Assembly (NCBI RefSeq): GCF_004323185.1
Contig: NZ_NAPS01000003.1
Location: forward strand, 341,747 to 380,404
Direction: 5' to 3'
Source: Westiellopsis prolifica IICB1
GTDB lineage: Bacteria; Cyanobacteriota; Cyanobacteriia; Cyanobacteriales; Nostocaceae
Length of the DNA stretch: 38,658 bases
Part shown: piece by piece, positions 1-7,853 of the stretch
How positions within the stretch are numbered: position 1 is the stretch's first letter
Layout: each line of letters starts with the position of its first letter
Notes under the pieces: model-generated
The model's input: the letters and a program-made list of their open reading frames with translations, nothing else
What the model was told of the DNA's origin: nothing
The model's database searches: none
Position numbers and translations under genes: made by a program

Positions 1-944
1 CTAGGGATGGAACACAAGTCATTGTCTCTTGAAGGGGTGCTGATGTACAGTCCCCCCTTTTATTCGCGAGAAACAATCGCGAATATTTTCCCCTTCTCCC
101 CATCTCTTTGCAAAATTGGGATGCTCCCAATTTGGTTTGAAGAAAATCCCAAGGCATCTGACACTAAACTGGAAGAAAATATTCTAAATTTAGTCACAGC
201 AAGAACTTTACTTTTATTAGATAGAGGGTTTTATCACTTTAACTTTTGGCATCAATTAATTGAGAAAAAAGTTGATTTTATTACGAGAATAAAAAAAGGA
301 GCAGTAATCAAGGTAGAACAGGTATTTACAGATAGCTATGGACTTAGGGATAGAAAGATATGTCTGGGTTCTGGCACAAAAAAGACTCCATTCATCACTT
401 TACGTTTGATTGAAGTGCGGTCAGGAAAAACATGGCATTCTTATTTAACTAGTGTCCTAGAACCTCAGATTTTACCTCCTTATGTGGTAGCAGATTTATA
501 TCGGCAAAGATGGCGCATTGAAGATGCTTTTAATACAGTAAAAAGACTCTTGGGGTTAAGTTATTTATGGACGGGTTCAATTAATGGAATTAAGTTACAG
601 ATTTGGGCAACTTGGCTATTTTATGCGGTTGCGCGTAGATTTAGGTGATGCTGTAGCCGATGAACTTTCTCTCCCTTTTGACGATATTTCATTAGAAATG
701 ATTTATCGCGGTCTTTATCATTTTACAATGGCTGCTCAAAAAGGTCAGTCCACAGACCCTGTTGAGTATTTTGCTGACCCTCAAAATCGAGATTTAGGTA
801 TTATCAAACAGAAGCGAAAACCAAACGTTAAGTTAATTGTCGCTCCTTTCCCTGATCTCCAACGAGGGTCTGACCAGTTTTTTTTCAACAATTCTCTCAA
901 AGCCTCTTGACAAAAGACTTACAGCCTTAACTTGTCACCAATGA
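1..944 (+). pseudogene. IS4-family transposase remnant (5' end off-window, frameshifted)
   Basis: Readable transposase sequence runs in one frame to 648, continues in a second frame from about 625 to 910, and a third frame restores a plausible C-terminus ending in a stop at 942-944. The first part carries LLLLDRGFYHF (second catalytic Asp, about residue 72 counted from position 7) and the IS4-type Y-(2)-R-(3)-E-(6)-K signature in YRQRWRIEDAFNTVK (Y165, R168, E172, K179). The second part begins DLGDAVADELSLPFDD, the expected continuation. The switch from frame 1 to 2 lies near 625-645; the switch to frame 3 probably lies at the run of eight T at about 877-884. The first Asp of the DDE triad is off the left edge or lost. 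The first ~35 codons after position 7 contain two hairpins and do not look like transposase. Inactive as it stands; the frameshifts are inferred from protein continuity. Confidence 0.8.
61..133. repeat. two perfect 9-bp hairpins inside the transposase remnant
   Basis: TATTCGCGA at 61-69 is answered by TCGCGAATA at 77-85 (7-nt loop). AAATTGGGA at 113-121 is answered by TCCCAATTT at 125-133 (3-nt loop). They sit just before the point where recognisable transposase (WFEENPKASDTK) begins, so they may belong to a small palindromic repeat inserted in the transposase or to a rearrangement junction. No target duplication can be defined because the left side is cut by the window edge. Confidence 0.6.
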
Positions 945-1046
945 AATGGATCTGATTGTGATCACAGCGACTCAAAACCTTCCCAGGCAAGCCTTTTTAG
1001 TACAAATACACGGGGTAACTTCAGGTTAGTGAAACATTTACCAGTT

Positions 1047-4000
1047 TCACATAGCTGCTTGCGAAGGCTGTTTTTCTGCAACAATTGCCCCCAAAACTTT
1101 CAGATCCGCAATAGTCGCCATAGTTAAATCTATAACTCCCATAATGTTCATCCGCTCATAGGGTTTCTCTGCTTTCAAAATTTTTAAGCATTTACCTGTT
1201 GTAATATCCCACAGTCTAATTGTCTCATCTTCACCGCTGCTTGCCAAAGTTTGATTATCCGGACAAAAGGTAACTGACCTGATCCAACCCCCTTCATGTC
1301 CTTCCAAGACTTTGAAGCATTTACCAGTCCTAACATCCCACAATCGAACTGTATGATCTTGACAACTACTCGCTAGTATTTGGTTGTCTGGACTAAAGGC
1401 AACTGAGAGTAACCACCCCGTATCTACCTGCAAAAGTCTAAGACATTCACCAGTGCTGATACTCCATAACCTTAACGTTCTATCTGTACTGCTACTCGCT
1501 AACAGATCACCATCTGGACTAAAAGCAATTGACCAAACCCAATTCGTATGCCCCTCTAGGGTCTTAAGGCACTCACCAGTGTTGACATCCCACAACCTGA
1601 TTGTTTCTTCCAATGCGCTACTTGCTAGCATCATCCCTTTAGAACTAAAGGCAACTGACCAAACCTGATTTCTATGTCCTTGGCAAGTTCTCAAAGCTTT
1701 ACCCGTGTTGACATCCCATAACCTAATAGTTCGATCTTCACTACCACTTGCTAGAATCTGACCGTCAGGACTAAAGGCAACTGACCGAATCGCAGCACGA
1801 TGTCCTTGGAAAGTTTGCAAGGCTTGGCCCGTACTGACATCCCACAACTTCACTGTTCGATCTTCACTGCCACTTGCTAAGGTGTGACCATTAGGACTAA
1901 AGGCTACTGACTGGATCGCAGCACAATGTCCTTGGAACGTTTTCAGACATTGACCTGTGCCGACATACCACAATCTCACTGAAGAATCGTGACTGCCACT
2001 TGCCAATGTCTGCCCATCCAGACTGAAGGCGACTGAAAGCGCCTGATGAGTATACCCCTGGAGAGTTTTGAGGCATTCACCAGTGCTAACACTCCACAGT
2101 CGTACCGTCTGATCGTAACTGCCACTAGCCACTAGATCCCCTCGCGGACTAAAGACAACCGAATATACCCAACTGAAATGTCCATAGAATATTTTGAGAC
2201 ATTCACCAGTGCTAATGCTCCATAGCCTCACTGTCTGGTCAAAACTGCCACTGGCTAAAATATCACCTTGTGGATTGAAGGTAATTGAGTATACTTCACT
2301 GCAATGTCCTTGCAAAGTTTTAAAGCATTCACCAGTACTGACATTCCATAACTTTATTGTCTGGTCTTCACTGCCACTCGCCAGCATTTGACCGTCAGGA
2401 CTGACGGTAATTGCCCGTATCCCATCATGGTGTCCACGTAAAATTTTGAGGCACTCACCACTACTGACATCCCAAACCCCGACTGTATGGTCATCACTGC
2501 CACTAAAAAGCGTTTGCCCATCTGCACTAAAAGCAACTGAACATACCCAGCTTGTGTGTTTTTGAAACGTTTTGAAACATTGACCAGTACAAACACTCCA
2601 TAACTTTATTGTCTGGTCATCACTGCTACTTGCTAGCATTTGTCCGTCAGGACTAAAAGTAACTGACCAAACCTCATCATTATGTCCTTGCAAGTCTTGC
2701 AGACATTGACCTGTACTGATATGCCATAGCTTCAGAGTACAGTCAATACTCCCGCTAGCAAGAGTTTCCCGATCAGGACTAAAGGCTACTGATGTTACCC
2801 AATTACTATGACCTTTAAAGACGAGGACTTGTTTCCAATCCGAAACTTGGTACAAGCGAATCTCACCATTCGTATCACCCAAAGCCAAAAGTTTACCATC
2901 AGGGCTAAAGGCTACCGATATCACACCACCGAAGGTTTCAGCAAAAACAGACTTAGCTAAATTAGCATTTTGGAAATTCACATCGTGTAATTTCACATTC
3001 CGCAAATCCGCTTGCCAAACACTCAAATTAGAAAAATCATAGCCGGTTAAATCTACTTGTAGTTGACGAAGCAAATTGAGAATATTCCCAGCCGTATATG
3101 CTGGTTCTAGTGGAGATTCTTTTCGCTGTCTTTCTATAATTTGAGTTAATTGATTTATGAGGTTTTTTTCACTTCTAAAAACTGTGGTCAGGGCGTTAAT
3201 TAGTGGTTTGACAATCAGGCGAATTTGACTTTCCATGACGTAGTCTTTCGCTGTCGCCTTCATTAAAGCATGGCATCTGAAAAGATCGATATTCCCAGTT
3301 TCTATTTCTTCACAAACCTGATCTATCAATCGATTAGTTACATACTCCATAACTACAGGTTGTAGCGTAAATAGAGGTGTACTTTTTTCAGCAATTGTAG
3401 GTATGGCTTTTTCGATGAGAGATCGTCGTGCTAAAGATTCGAGTGCTTCTAGTAATTTTTTTGACGGGATTGACGAAACAATATCTGCTTGCAATTCTGA
3501 GCGCGAAACTGGCTCACGATTAATTGCCAGCCAATACATGATATCTATTTCTAAATTTGATAAACGCTCAAATTGCTGCTCTAAAAGATCGTTAATGTCA
3601 CCAAAAACGGCTGCTTCTTGTTGCAAAAATTCTGTAACATTACCATCAAATAAATCTTTAATAGATGTAGCTACTACTTTCAAAGCTAAAACATTACCTG
3701 CATAACGTTCGATGAGTTTTTTGAATTCTAACTCAGAAGCAGATATTCCTTTGACTTTAAAAATTTCTTCGCCATCTACCGATTGTAAACCTCTGACTAC
3801 GAATGAGCGGACTGGTAATGCTTCTCCTTCTAATGAGACGATATCTTTAGGTTTCTCTCTACTTGTCACCATCAAGCAGCTTTGATGAGCTGTTTCTCCC
3901 ACCCGTTTAAGCAGCTCCCCATACCCCTCGTATCCTTCTCGATAAATTCCAGCTCGACGACCACTGCACAAAACCGACTCCATATTATCTAGTATCAGCA

Positions 4001-4628
4001 AACAGCGCTGCTGACGTAGATAATCAATCAACCGCGATATTTTGTCGCCTACAGTTTCTGGTAAATAGGCTTCCGTTTCTTGACCGTCGGATAAAAACCC
4101 GATCAAGTTAGCCAGAATAGCGTTTGTAGGTGGAGCTTCTCGGAGCGATCGCCAAATGATATACTCGAAGTGATCTTTAATCTTTTCTGCAAATTTTACA
4201 GATAAGGCAGTTTTACCAATGCCTCCCATTCCCAATACTGCCACTAATCGACAGTTTTCTTCAAGTACTAATTGCTCTAAGGTAGCAATTTCTTCTGTAC
4301 GTCCATAGAAAGCTGATACACAAACTGCTTCTCCCCAATCTTGGCGCTGGGATGGATCTGAATTTGTATAGCAAGTTTTATCAAGTTCTATGTTGAAAGC
4401 CTGGAAAAAAAGCTCAAGTGTTCGTTTATCAACCCCTCCTTCTCGACCTAGAACTTTGGAAATTGTAGCAGTGTTTATTCCAATCCGTTCACTTAAGTCT
4501 TCAAGGGTGTACCTATTTCCGAAATTATCGTTTGACTCAGACGCAAGCTTGGCACATTGGAGCTTTTGTAATCCCTCTGGAGTCAGGATAAGACCGCGTT
4601 TACGTTTCTGCTTTGGTTGTTTGATCAC
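1047..4628 (-). CDS. HTH / NB-ARC ATPase / WD40 repeat STAND protein
   Basis: 1193 aa. Residues ~41-75 form a helix-turn-helix-like segment (TLEDLSERIGINTATISKVL). An NB-ARC nucleotide-binding domain follows: Walker A GMGGIGKT (133-140), Walker B LLILDN (210-215), and a sensor-like MVTSREKP (253-260). A helical linker and a short pentapeptide-like stretch (QADLRNVKLHDVNFQNANL, ~539-557) precede 14 WD40 units of about 42 residues from ~568 to ~1150, enough for two seven-bladed propellers. Units 9 and 10 are nearly identical, showing recent duplication or homogenisation. This is the classical STAND layout: the propeller senses a ligand, the ATPase switches and oligomerises. No nuclease, protease or TIR effector domain is visible, so the output is unknown; the N-terminal HTH could be the effector or an adaptor. 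The gene stands alone, beside a dead transposase. Regulatory, signalling and anti-phage roles are all possible. Confidence 0.9.
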   Translation of the reverse strand: MIKQPKQKRKRGLILTPEGLQKLQCAKLASESNDNFGNRYTLEDLSERIGINTATISKVLGREGGVDKRTLELFFQAFNIELDKTCYTNSDPSQRQDWGEAVCVSAFYGRTEEIATLEQLVLEENCRLVAVLGMGGIGKTALSVKFAEKIKDHFEYIIWRSLREAPPTNAILANLIGFLSDGQETEAYLPETVGDKISRLIDYLRQQRCLLILDNMESVLCSGRRAGIYREGYEGYGELLKRVGETAHQSCLMVTSREKPKDIVSLEGEALPVRSFVVRGLQSVDGEEIFKVKGISASELEFKKLIERYAGNVLALKVVATSIKDLFDGNVTEFLQQEAAVFGDINDLLEQQFERLSNLEIDIMYWLAINREPVSRSELQADIVSSIPSKKLLEALESLARRSLIEKAIPTIAEKSTPLFTLQPVVMEYVTNRLIDQVCEEIETGNIDLFRCHALMKATAKDYVMESQIRLIVKPLINALTTVFRSEKNLINQLTQIIERQRKESPLEPAYTAGNILNLLRQLQVDLTGYDFSNLSVWQADLRNVKLHDVNFQNANLAKSVFAETFGGVISVAFSPDGKLLALGDTNGEIRLYQVSDWKQVLVFKGHSNWVTSVAFSPDRETLASGSIDCTLKLWHISTGQCLQDLQGHNDEVWSVTFSPDGQMLASSSDDQTIKLWSVCTGQCFKTFQKHTSWVCSVAFSADGQTLFSGSDDHTVGVWDVSSGECLKILRGHHDGIRAITVSPDGQMLASGSEDQTIKLWNVSTGECFKTLQGHCSEVYSITFNPQGDILASGSFDQTVRLWSISTGECLKIFYGHFSWVYSVVFSPRGDLVASGSYDQTVRLWSVSTGECLKTLQGYTHQALSVAFSLDGQTLASGSHDSSVRLWYVGTGQCLKTFQGHCAAIQSVAFSPNGHTLASGSEDRTVKLWDVSTGQALQTFQGHRAAIRSVAFSPDGQILASGSEDRTIRLWDVNTGKALRTCQGHRNQVWSVAFSSKGMMLASSALEETIRLWDVNTGECLKTLEGHTNWVWSIAFSPDGDLLASSSTDRTLRLWSISTGECLRLLQVDTGWLLSVAFSPDNQILASSCQDHTVRLWDVRTGKCFKVLEGHEGGWIRSVTFCPDNQTLASSGEDETIRLWDITTGKCLKILKAEKPYERMNIMGVIDLTMATIADLKVLGAIVAEKQPSQAAM

Positions 4629-5677
4629 AATTACCTACTTTTTAGATGTAATTTTCACTACTGCAAATATCATAAGTAAAACTTATAATCCTTAGTTTTC
4701 AATACATCTAAGGAGTAATTCTAAAATCTCAAAAGTTAGTTTGTATTTGAAGCAACACCAAATAGGACACAAGTAAGTCAGCAACAATTGTAGAGACATG
4801 CCATGGCACGTCTGGTACTATCACCAGAGAACTCTGAGTATTTTCCTATATATAAATGAATTTGCTATGCTTTTTAATTAAGTATCAATATTTTGCAAAA
4901 TATTATGGTATCATTGTAACATAAAAAGTCTCTAGTCACCGAGGTACTCGATTTTGTTGTAAAAGAAGCTTAATAATTTTGTATCGATTTTACCAAGTTA
5001 AGAGGAAAAACACTGTATACTCATTCAATAAGTGTAGCAAAAATAGCTATATTAATCATTTTAATTCCGCAATATTATCTATTTATCTGATGCAAAAATA
5101 ATGGTATAAGTAATTATTGGGAGAGTAGAAAATACAATCATTGATAGATTCAAAATCAACAAAGTAATAAAACAGTACTGTGTAGTTGGCAAACATATTT
5201 GTAAATCGTGATTTATTAATGATAACTATGTTTATGACTGCATGAATCATAAAAATATAGATAAGTTATGATGTTAACAAGAATTGTGCAGTTGTGTCAG
5301 CTAAATATAATTTAGCTCACGGACTTGACCCAATTTTAAAGAGTTAGTTACTGAATTTGTAATGTAACTAATGTAACTCAAAGTCAATCTTTAATGCTCC
5401 CAGACCAAGTTTCTGGGGATTATTTATAGAGTATTGTGTTTAATCCAAAAATTGGTGAGTGCTGCGTTTTTTAGAAGTAACGCAAAGGTTGAATATTTTA
5501 TTACTAAGACGGGCTTATGAAGACAACACAATTAGCGCAGCTTCTCTAAAAGAAAATCTTTAACTTAGAAATAGTGTTTTCTAACTCGATGTCGGCAAAA
5601 TTATTGAGACAATATTACTTATTGATCAAAAATAAAATGCTTATGATATTAAACATTTATGCTTTTCCAAAAATCAT
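4629..5677. other. 1 kb AT-rich spacer without a convincing gene
   Basis: No open frame of useful length with a ribosome site. Visible structure: a solo end of the AAGTAAGTCGGCACA-type repeat at 4771 running into a degenerate GTAGAGAC palindrome (4790-4818), and a perfect AGCTAAAT-ATA-ATTTAGCT palindrome at 5299-5317. The promoter of the 1047-4628 gene must lie near 4629-4750, but I see no unambiguous -10/-35 pair. Confidence 0.6.
4771..4818 (+). repeat. solo end of AAGTAAG-type repeat plus GTAGAGAC palindrome
   Basis: AAGTAAGTCAGCA at 4771 followed directly by an imperfect palindrome (4790-4818) repeats, in the same order, the inverted right end of the element at 10579-10714. No partner end of opposite orientation was found in the next kilobase, so this copy appears truncated. 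Confidence 0.55.
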
Positions 5678-6022
5678 TTAAATTCTACATCTAGATTGTT
5701 GTAAGACTGTCTCTACCCATTCCTGGATGAGTGCATACAAAACAAAGCGTATTTTGAGCCGTTTGTGTGTGCAAAGAATCTTAAACCTAAGCTTTAGGGA
5801 TTTCGGAATATATCCCTTAACATCCTCTGATTCTTCGTCAAGCAAATCATCATAAAATTCAGGAACAGGCGCACCTGCTTGTATCCATTGTCTGATCAAA
5901 TCTTCCAGTACGGTACTCATTTGTAATTCTTTTTGTACGCAAAGAACTTTAAACTGAAGCTTGAGAGTTTTTGGAATGGCTCCTTTAACAACAGAAAGTT
6001 CCTTATTATTTTTATTATTCAC
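5678..6022 (-). CDS. tandem ribbon-helix-helix (CopG/ParG-like) DNA-binding protein
   Basis: 114 aa, starting at a GTG codon (6020-6022). The protein is an internal duplication: residues ~12-48 (VKGAIPKTLKLQFKVLC...LIRQWIQ) and ~68-104 (VKGYIPKSLKLRFKILC...LIQEWVE) align end to end with a spacing of 56. Each has the pattern of a ribbon-helix-helix unit: a basic strand (IPKxLKLxFKxLC) followed by two helices. RHH proteins normally dimerise through the strand, so one chain here may fold as a covalent pseudo-dimer. The acidic linker (EFYDDLLDEESED) separates the units. No toxin gene is adjacent, which argues against a simple toxin-antitoxin pair. A 10-bp inverted repeat lies upstream and could be an operator. 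The RHH assignment rests on pattern and duplication only. Confidence 0.65.
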   Translation of the reverse strand: MNNKNNKELSVVKGAIPKTLKLQFKVLCVQKELQMSTVLEDLIRQWIQAGAPVPEFYDDLLDEESEDVKGYIPKSLKLRFKILCTHKRLKIRFVLYALIQEWVETVLQQSRCRI

Positions 6023-6108
6023 AACTTCACAGACTTTCTTTTAAAAAGTTGATATATACACAAGCAAAGCAGCGTAGAATGCAAGTCTGACAAAACAGGA
6101 GAGCTTTT

Positions 6109-6152
6109 AAATGCTTATTGTACGTATTTACAACGGTAACTGATAAGCATTT
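6109..6152. promoter_or_regulatory. 10-bp inverted repeat upstream of the RHH gene
   Basis: AAATGCTTAT (6109-6118) is perfectly answered by ATAAGCATTT (6143-6152) with a 24-nt spacer, about 87-130 bp upstream of the GTG start. The position suits an operator bound by the RHH protein, but this is inference. Confidence 0.35.
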
Positions 6153-6174
6153 ACAACTAATTTACAACATCAAA

Positions 6175-6204
6175 GCCCTTGTCGTAATGGAATGACAAGA
6201 GGGC
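6175..6204 (-). terminator. stem-loop downstream of the MFS gene
   Basis: GCCCTTGTC (6175-6183) pairs with GACAAGAGGGC (6194-6204), with one bulged A. It lies ~95 bp beyond the stop of the MFS gene in its direction of transcription. The T tract after it is short, so it is a weak terminator candidate or just a stable hairpin. Confidence 0.35.
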
Positions 6205-6296
6205 TAAAATAAAAATACTGCTTATCCAATTGCTATTGATAATCTTGAAAAAGAATAATTGTTACCTAAGGAATATAAATTGCGGCATATTCGATA

Positions 6297-7487
6297 TTAA
6301 CGCCAGCGCCAAAATAGAACTAACACGGCTCCGGTTAAAATTAGCATTAATCCGGCAGCTAAACCATAGGTTGCACCAAGACCTACGAAATAACTGAGAG
6401 GTTGACTCAGCAGAGGTGACAAAAATTGTCCTAAAAAGAAAAACGTAGTAATACCACTGAGAACTCTGCCTCGAAAAGCGTCAGGAGTTACAGAAGTTAG
6501 GCAAAGATTCATATTAGGCATGAGTAGCCCTAATCCTAGACCCGCGATCGCTAACCCTATCAGTACTACAGTATAGTTAATCGCCCAGCTAATCAATGCA
6601 TAACCAAGGGCAATATTAGCAAAAGCAATACCGTAGATAGCATTAAACCCTAAACGAGCCTTGAATTGGCGATACATGATAGAGCTAATTGCTGAAAATA
6701 AAGTTGATACAGCGATCGCCAAACCACTTTGGGAAGGGCTTGCATTAACAATTTGCTTCAAATAAAACGGTAACTGGGTGGGAATGAGGTAGAAGACTAT
6801 CTGTGTGATTAAAGCAATACCGTAGGTAAGCACCACAAGATTCATGGGAAATTGCTGTGGTGTGTTGGTAGCATTGGTTGCTGCTTTGGAATCGTTCCGT
6901 TCTGGTTCTGGTATAAAAACGGCTGTGAAAGGTATAAAAACTAGCGCCATCAAGTAAATCAAAAATGGCGATCGCCAATTTTCATCAGCTAGAAAGCCAC
7001 CCACAGATAGGAATAAAACTCCTCCCAAACCCATGAATCCTGCTTGTAAACCCAGGAATTGTGCTCGTGCAGGTCCACTGTAATAGTCAGCAATTAAAGT
7101 GGTTGCTGTTGTCATAATTCCGGCAACACTAATACCCAAGAAGGCTCGACCGATCAAAATTGATTCCAGGTTACTAAGCAAAAATCCTGAACTCCCTGCA
7201 ATTCCGTAAAGAACTAATGCAAATAGAAGTAAAGGTTTACGTCCTAGTCGGTCAATTGCAATCCCAACAAAAGGAGCACCCAGAGCAATAAACAAAGCTG
7301 GAAGAGTCAGTGCCAATCTGACTAAGTAGTCTGCATTGGGAACTGCTGTAAAGTATTCCCGCATTGCTGGTAGAGACGGAGCAATCGTTGCTCCCGCCAT
7401 CACGGTAAGCGTACTAATCAATAGTAGAGTGAGCTTTACAGGTAACAAGTTTGTTTGTTCCTGAATTGTTTTTGTCAGTCTCACCAT
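6297..7487 (-). CDS. MFS transporter (drug:H+ antiporter-like)
   Basis: 396 aa, strongly hydrophobic with about 12 predicted membrane helices. It has the loop 2-3 signature GIAIDRLGRKPLLL (motif A of the major facilitator superfamily) and glycine-rich helices such as LQAGFMGLGGVLFLSVGGFLA. The layout, an N-terminal half, a charged central loop (EPERNDSKAATNATN) and a C-terminal half, is that of DHA1-type exporters in the inner membrane. The substrate cannot be read from sequence; sugar, drug or metabolite export are all possible. It follows the GH63 gene on the same strand, but a 360-bp gap holding a repeat element separates them, so co-transcription is doubtful. Confidence 0.85.
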   Translation of the reverse strand: MVRLTKTIQEQTNLLPVKLTLLLISTLTVMAGATIAPSLPAMREYFTAVPNADYLVRLALTLPALFIALGAPFVGIAIDRLGRKPLLLFALVLYGIAGSSGFLLSNLESILIGRAFLGISVAGIMTTATTLIADYYSGPARAQFLGLQAGFMGLGGVLFLSVGGFLADENWRSPFLIYLMALVFIPFTAVFIPEPERNDSKAATNATNTPQQFPMNLVVLTYGIALITQIVFYLIPTQLPFYLKQIVNASPSQSGLAIAVSTLFSAISSIMYRQFKARLGFNAIYGIAFANIALGYALISWAINYTVVLIGLAIAGLGLGLLMPNMNLCLTSVTPDAFRGRVLSGITTFFFLGQFLSPLLSQPLSYFVGLGATYGLAAGLMLILTGAVLVLFWRWR

Positions 7488-7600
7488 ATCTGAAGTCCTG
7501 ATGGATGATATAGGTTTATAGAGTATGATATAGTTCGAGAGTTTTGACCAGTAAAGTTATTCAAGTTAAGAGATAACTTACTGACATTTTTAGCAACTTA

Positions 7601-7853
7601 TAAGTAAGCCGTCAGGGATAAGTGTGGCTAAAAGCCTTGCTAATGACCAAATTTTAGATTTTAAATTTTAGAAAATGGAATTGAAGATTCAAAATCTAAA
7701 ATCCAAAATCTAAAATCCAAAATCTAAAATCCATAGACGCGTAAGCGGCTTCTTGTAGAGTAATCCAAAATTCAAAATTGTGTGACCAATGACGACCCCG
7801 ACTTGTACCAAACGCAAAATTTAGCCTCTGGTACATTTGTGTGGACTTACTTA
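7601..7853. repeat. MITE-like element with AAGTAAG/CTTACTT termini (copy A)
   Basis: Left end TAAGTAAGCCGTCAGG, right end GTGTGGACTTACTTA; the termini are inverted repeats and both begin or end with TA, as expected for a TA-targeting (IS630/Tc1-like) element. Length 253 bp. Inside lies a tandem heptamer tract at 7691-7732. The right end covers the last two sense codons and stop of the GH63 gene. Element status is inferred from two further copies in the window. Confidence 0.6.
7691..7732. repeat. STRR-type tandem heptamers (AAAATCT/AAAATCC, three 14-bp units)
   Basis: The 14-bp unit AAAATCTAAAATCC occurs three times without interruption. Heptanucleotide short tandemly repeated repeats are an established feature of heterocystous cyanobacterial genomes. 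The same heptamer in the other orientation abuts the start of the neighbouring GH63 gene. Confidence 0.85.

Noticed and set aside
1384-2596. Open frames on both strands inside the WD40 region
   Set aside because: They are shadow frames created by the repeated DNA of the propeller units; peptides such as RHSPVL recur with the repeat period and have no ribosome sites.
5678-6022. Antitoxin of a toxin-antitoxin pair
   Set aside because: No small toxin-like gene is adjacent on either side.
7691-7732. Possible CRISPR-like or iteron array
   Set aside because: Unit is 14 bp (two heptamers) with no spacers, and the same heptamers occur elsewhere; fits STRR.
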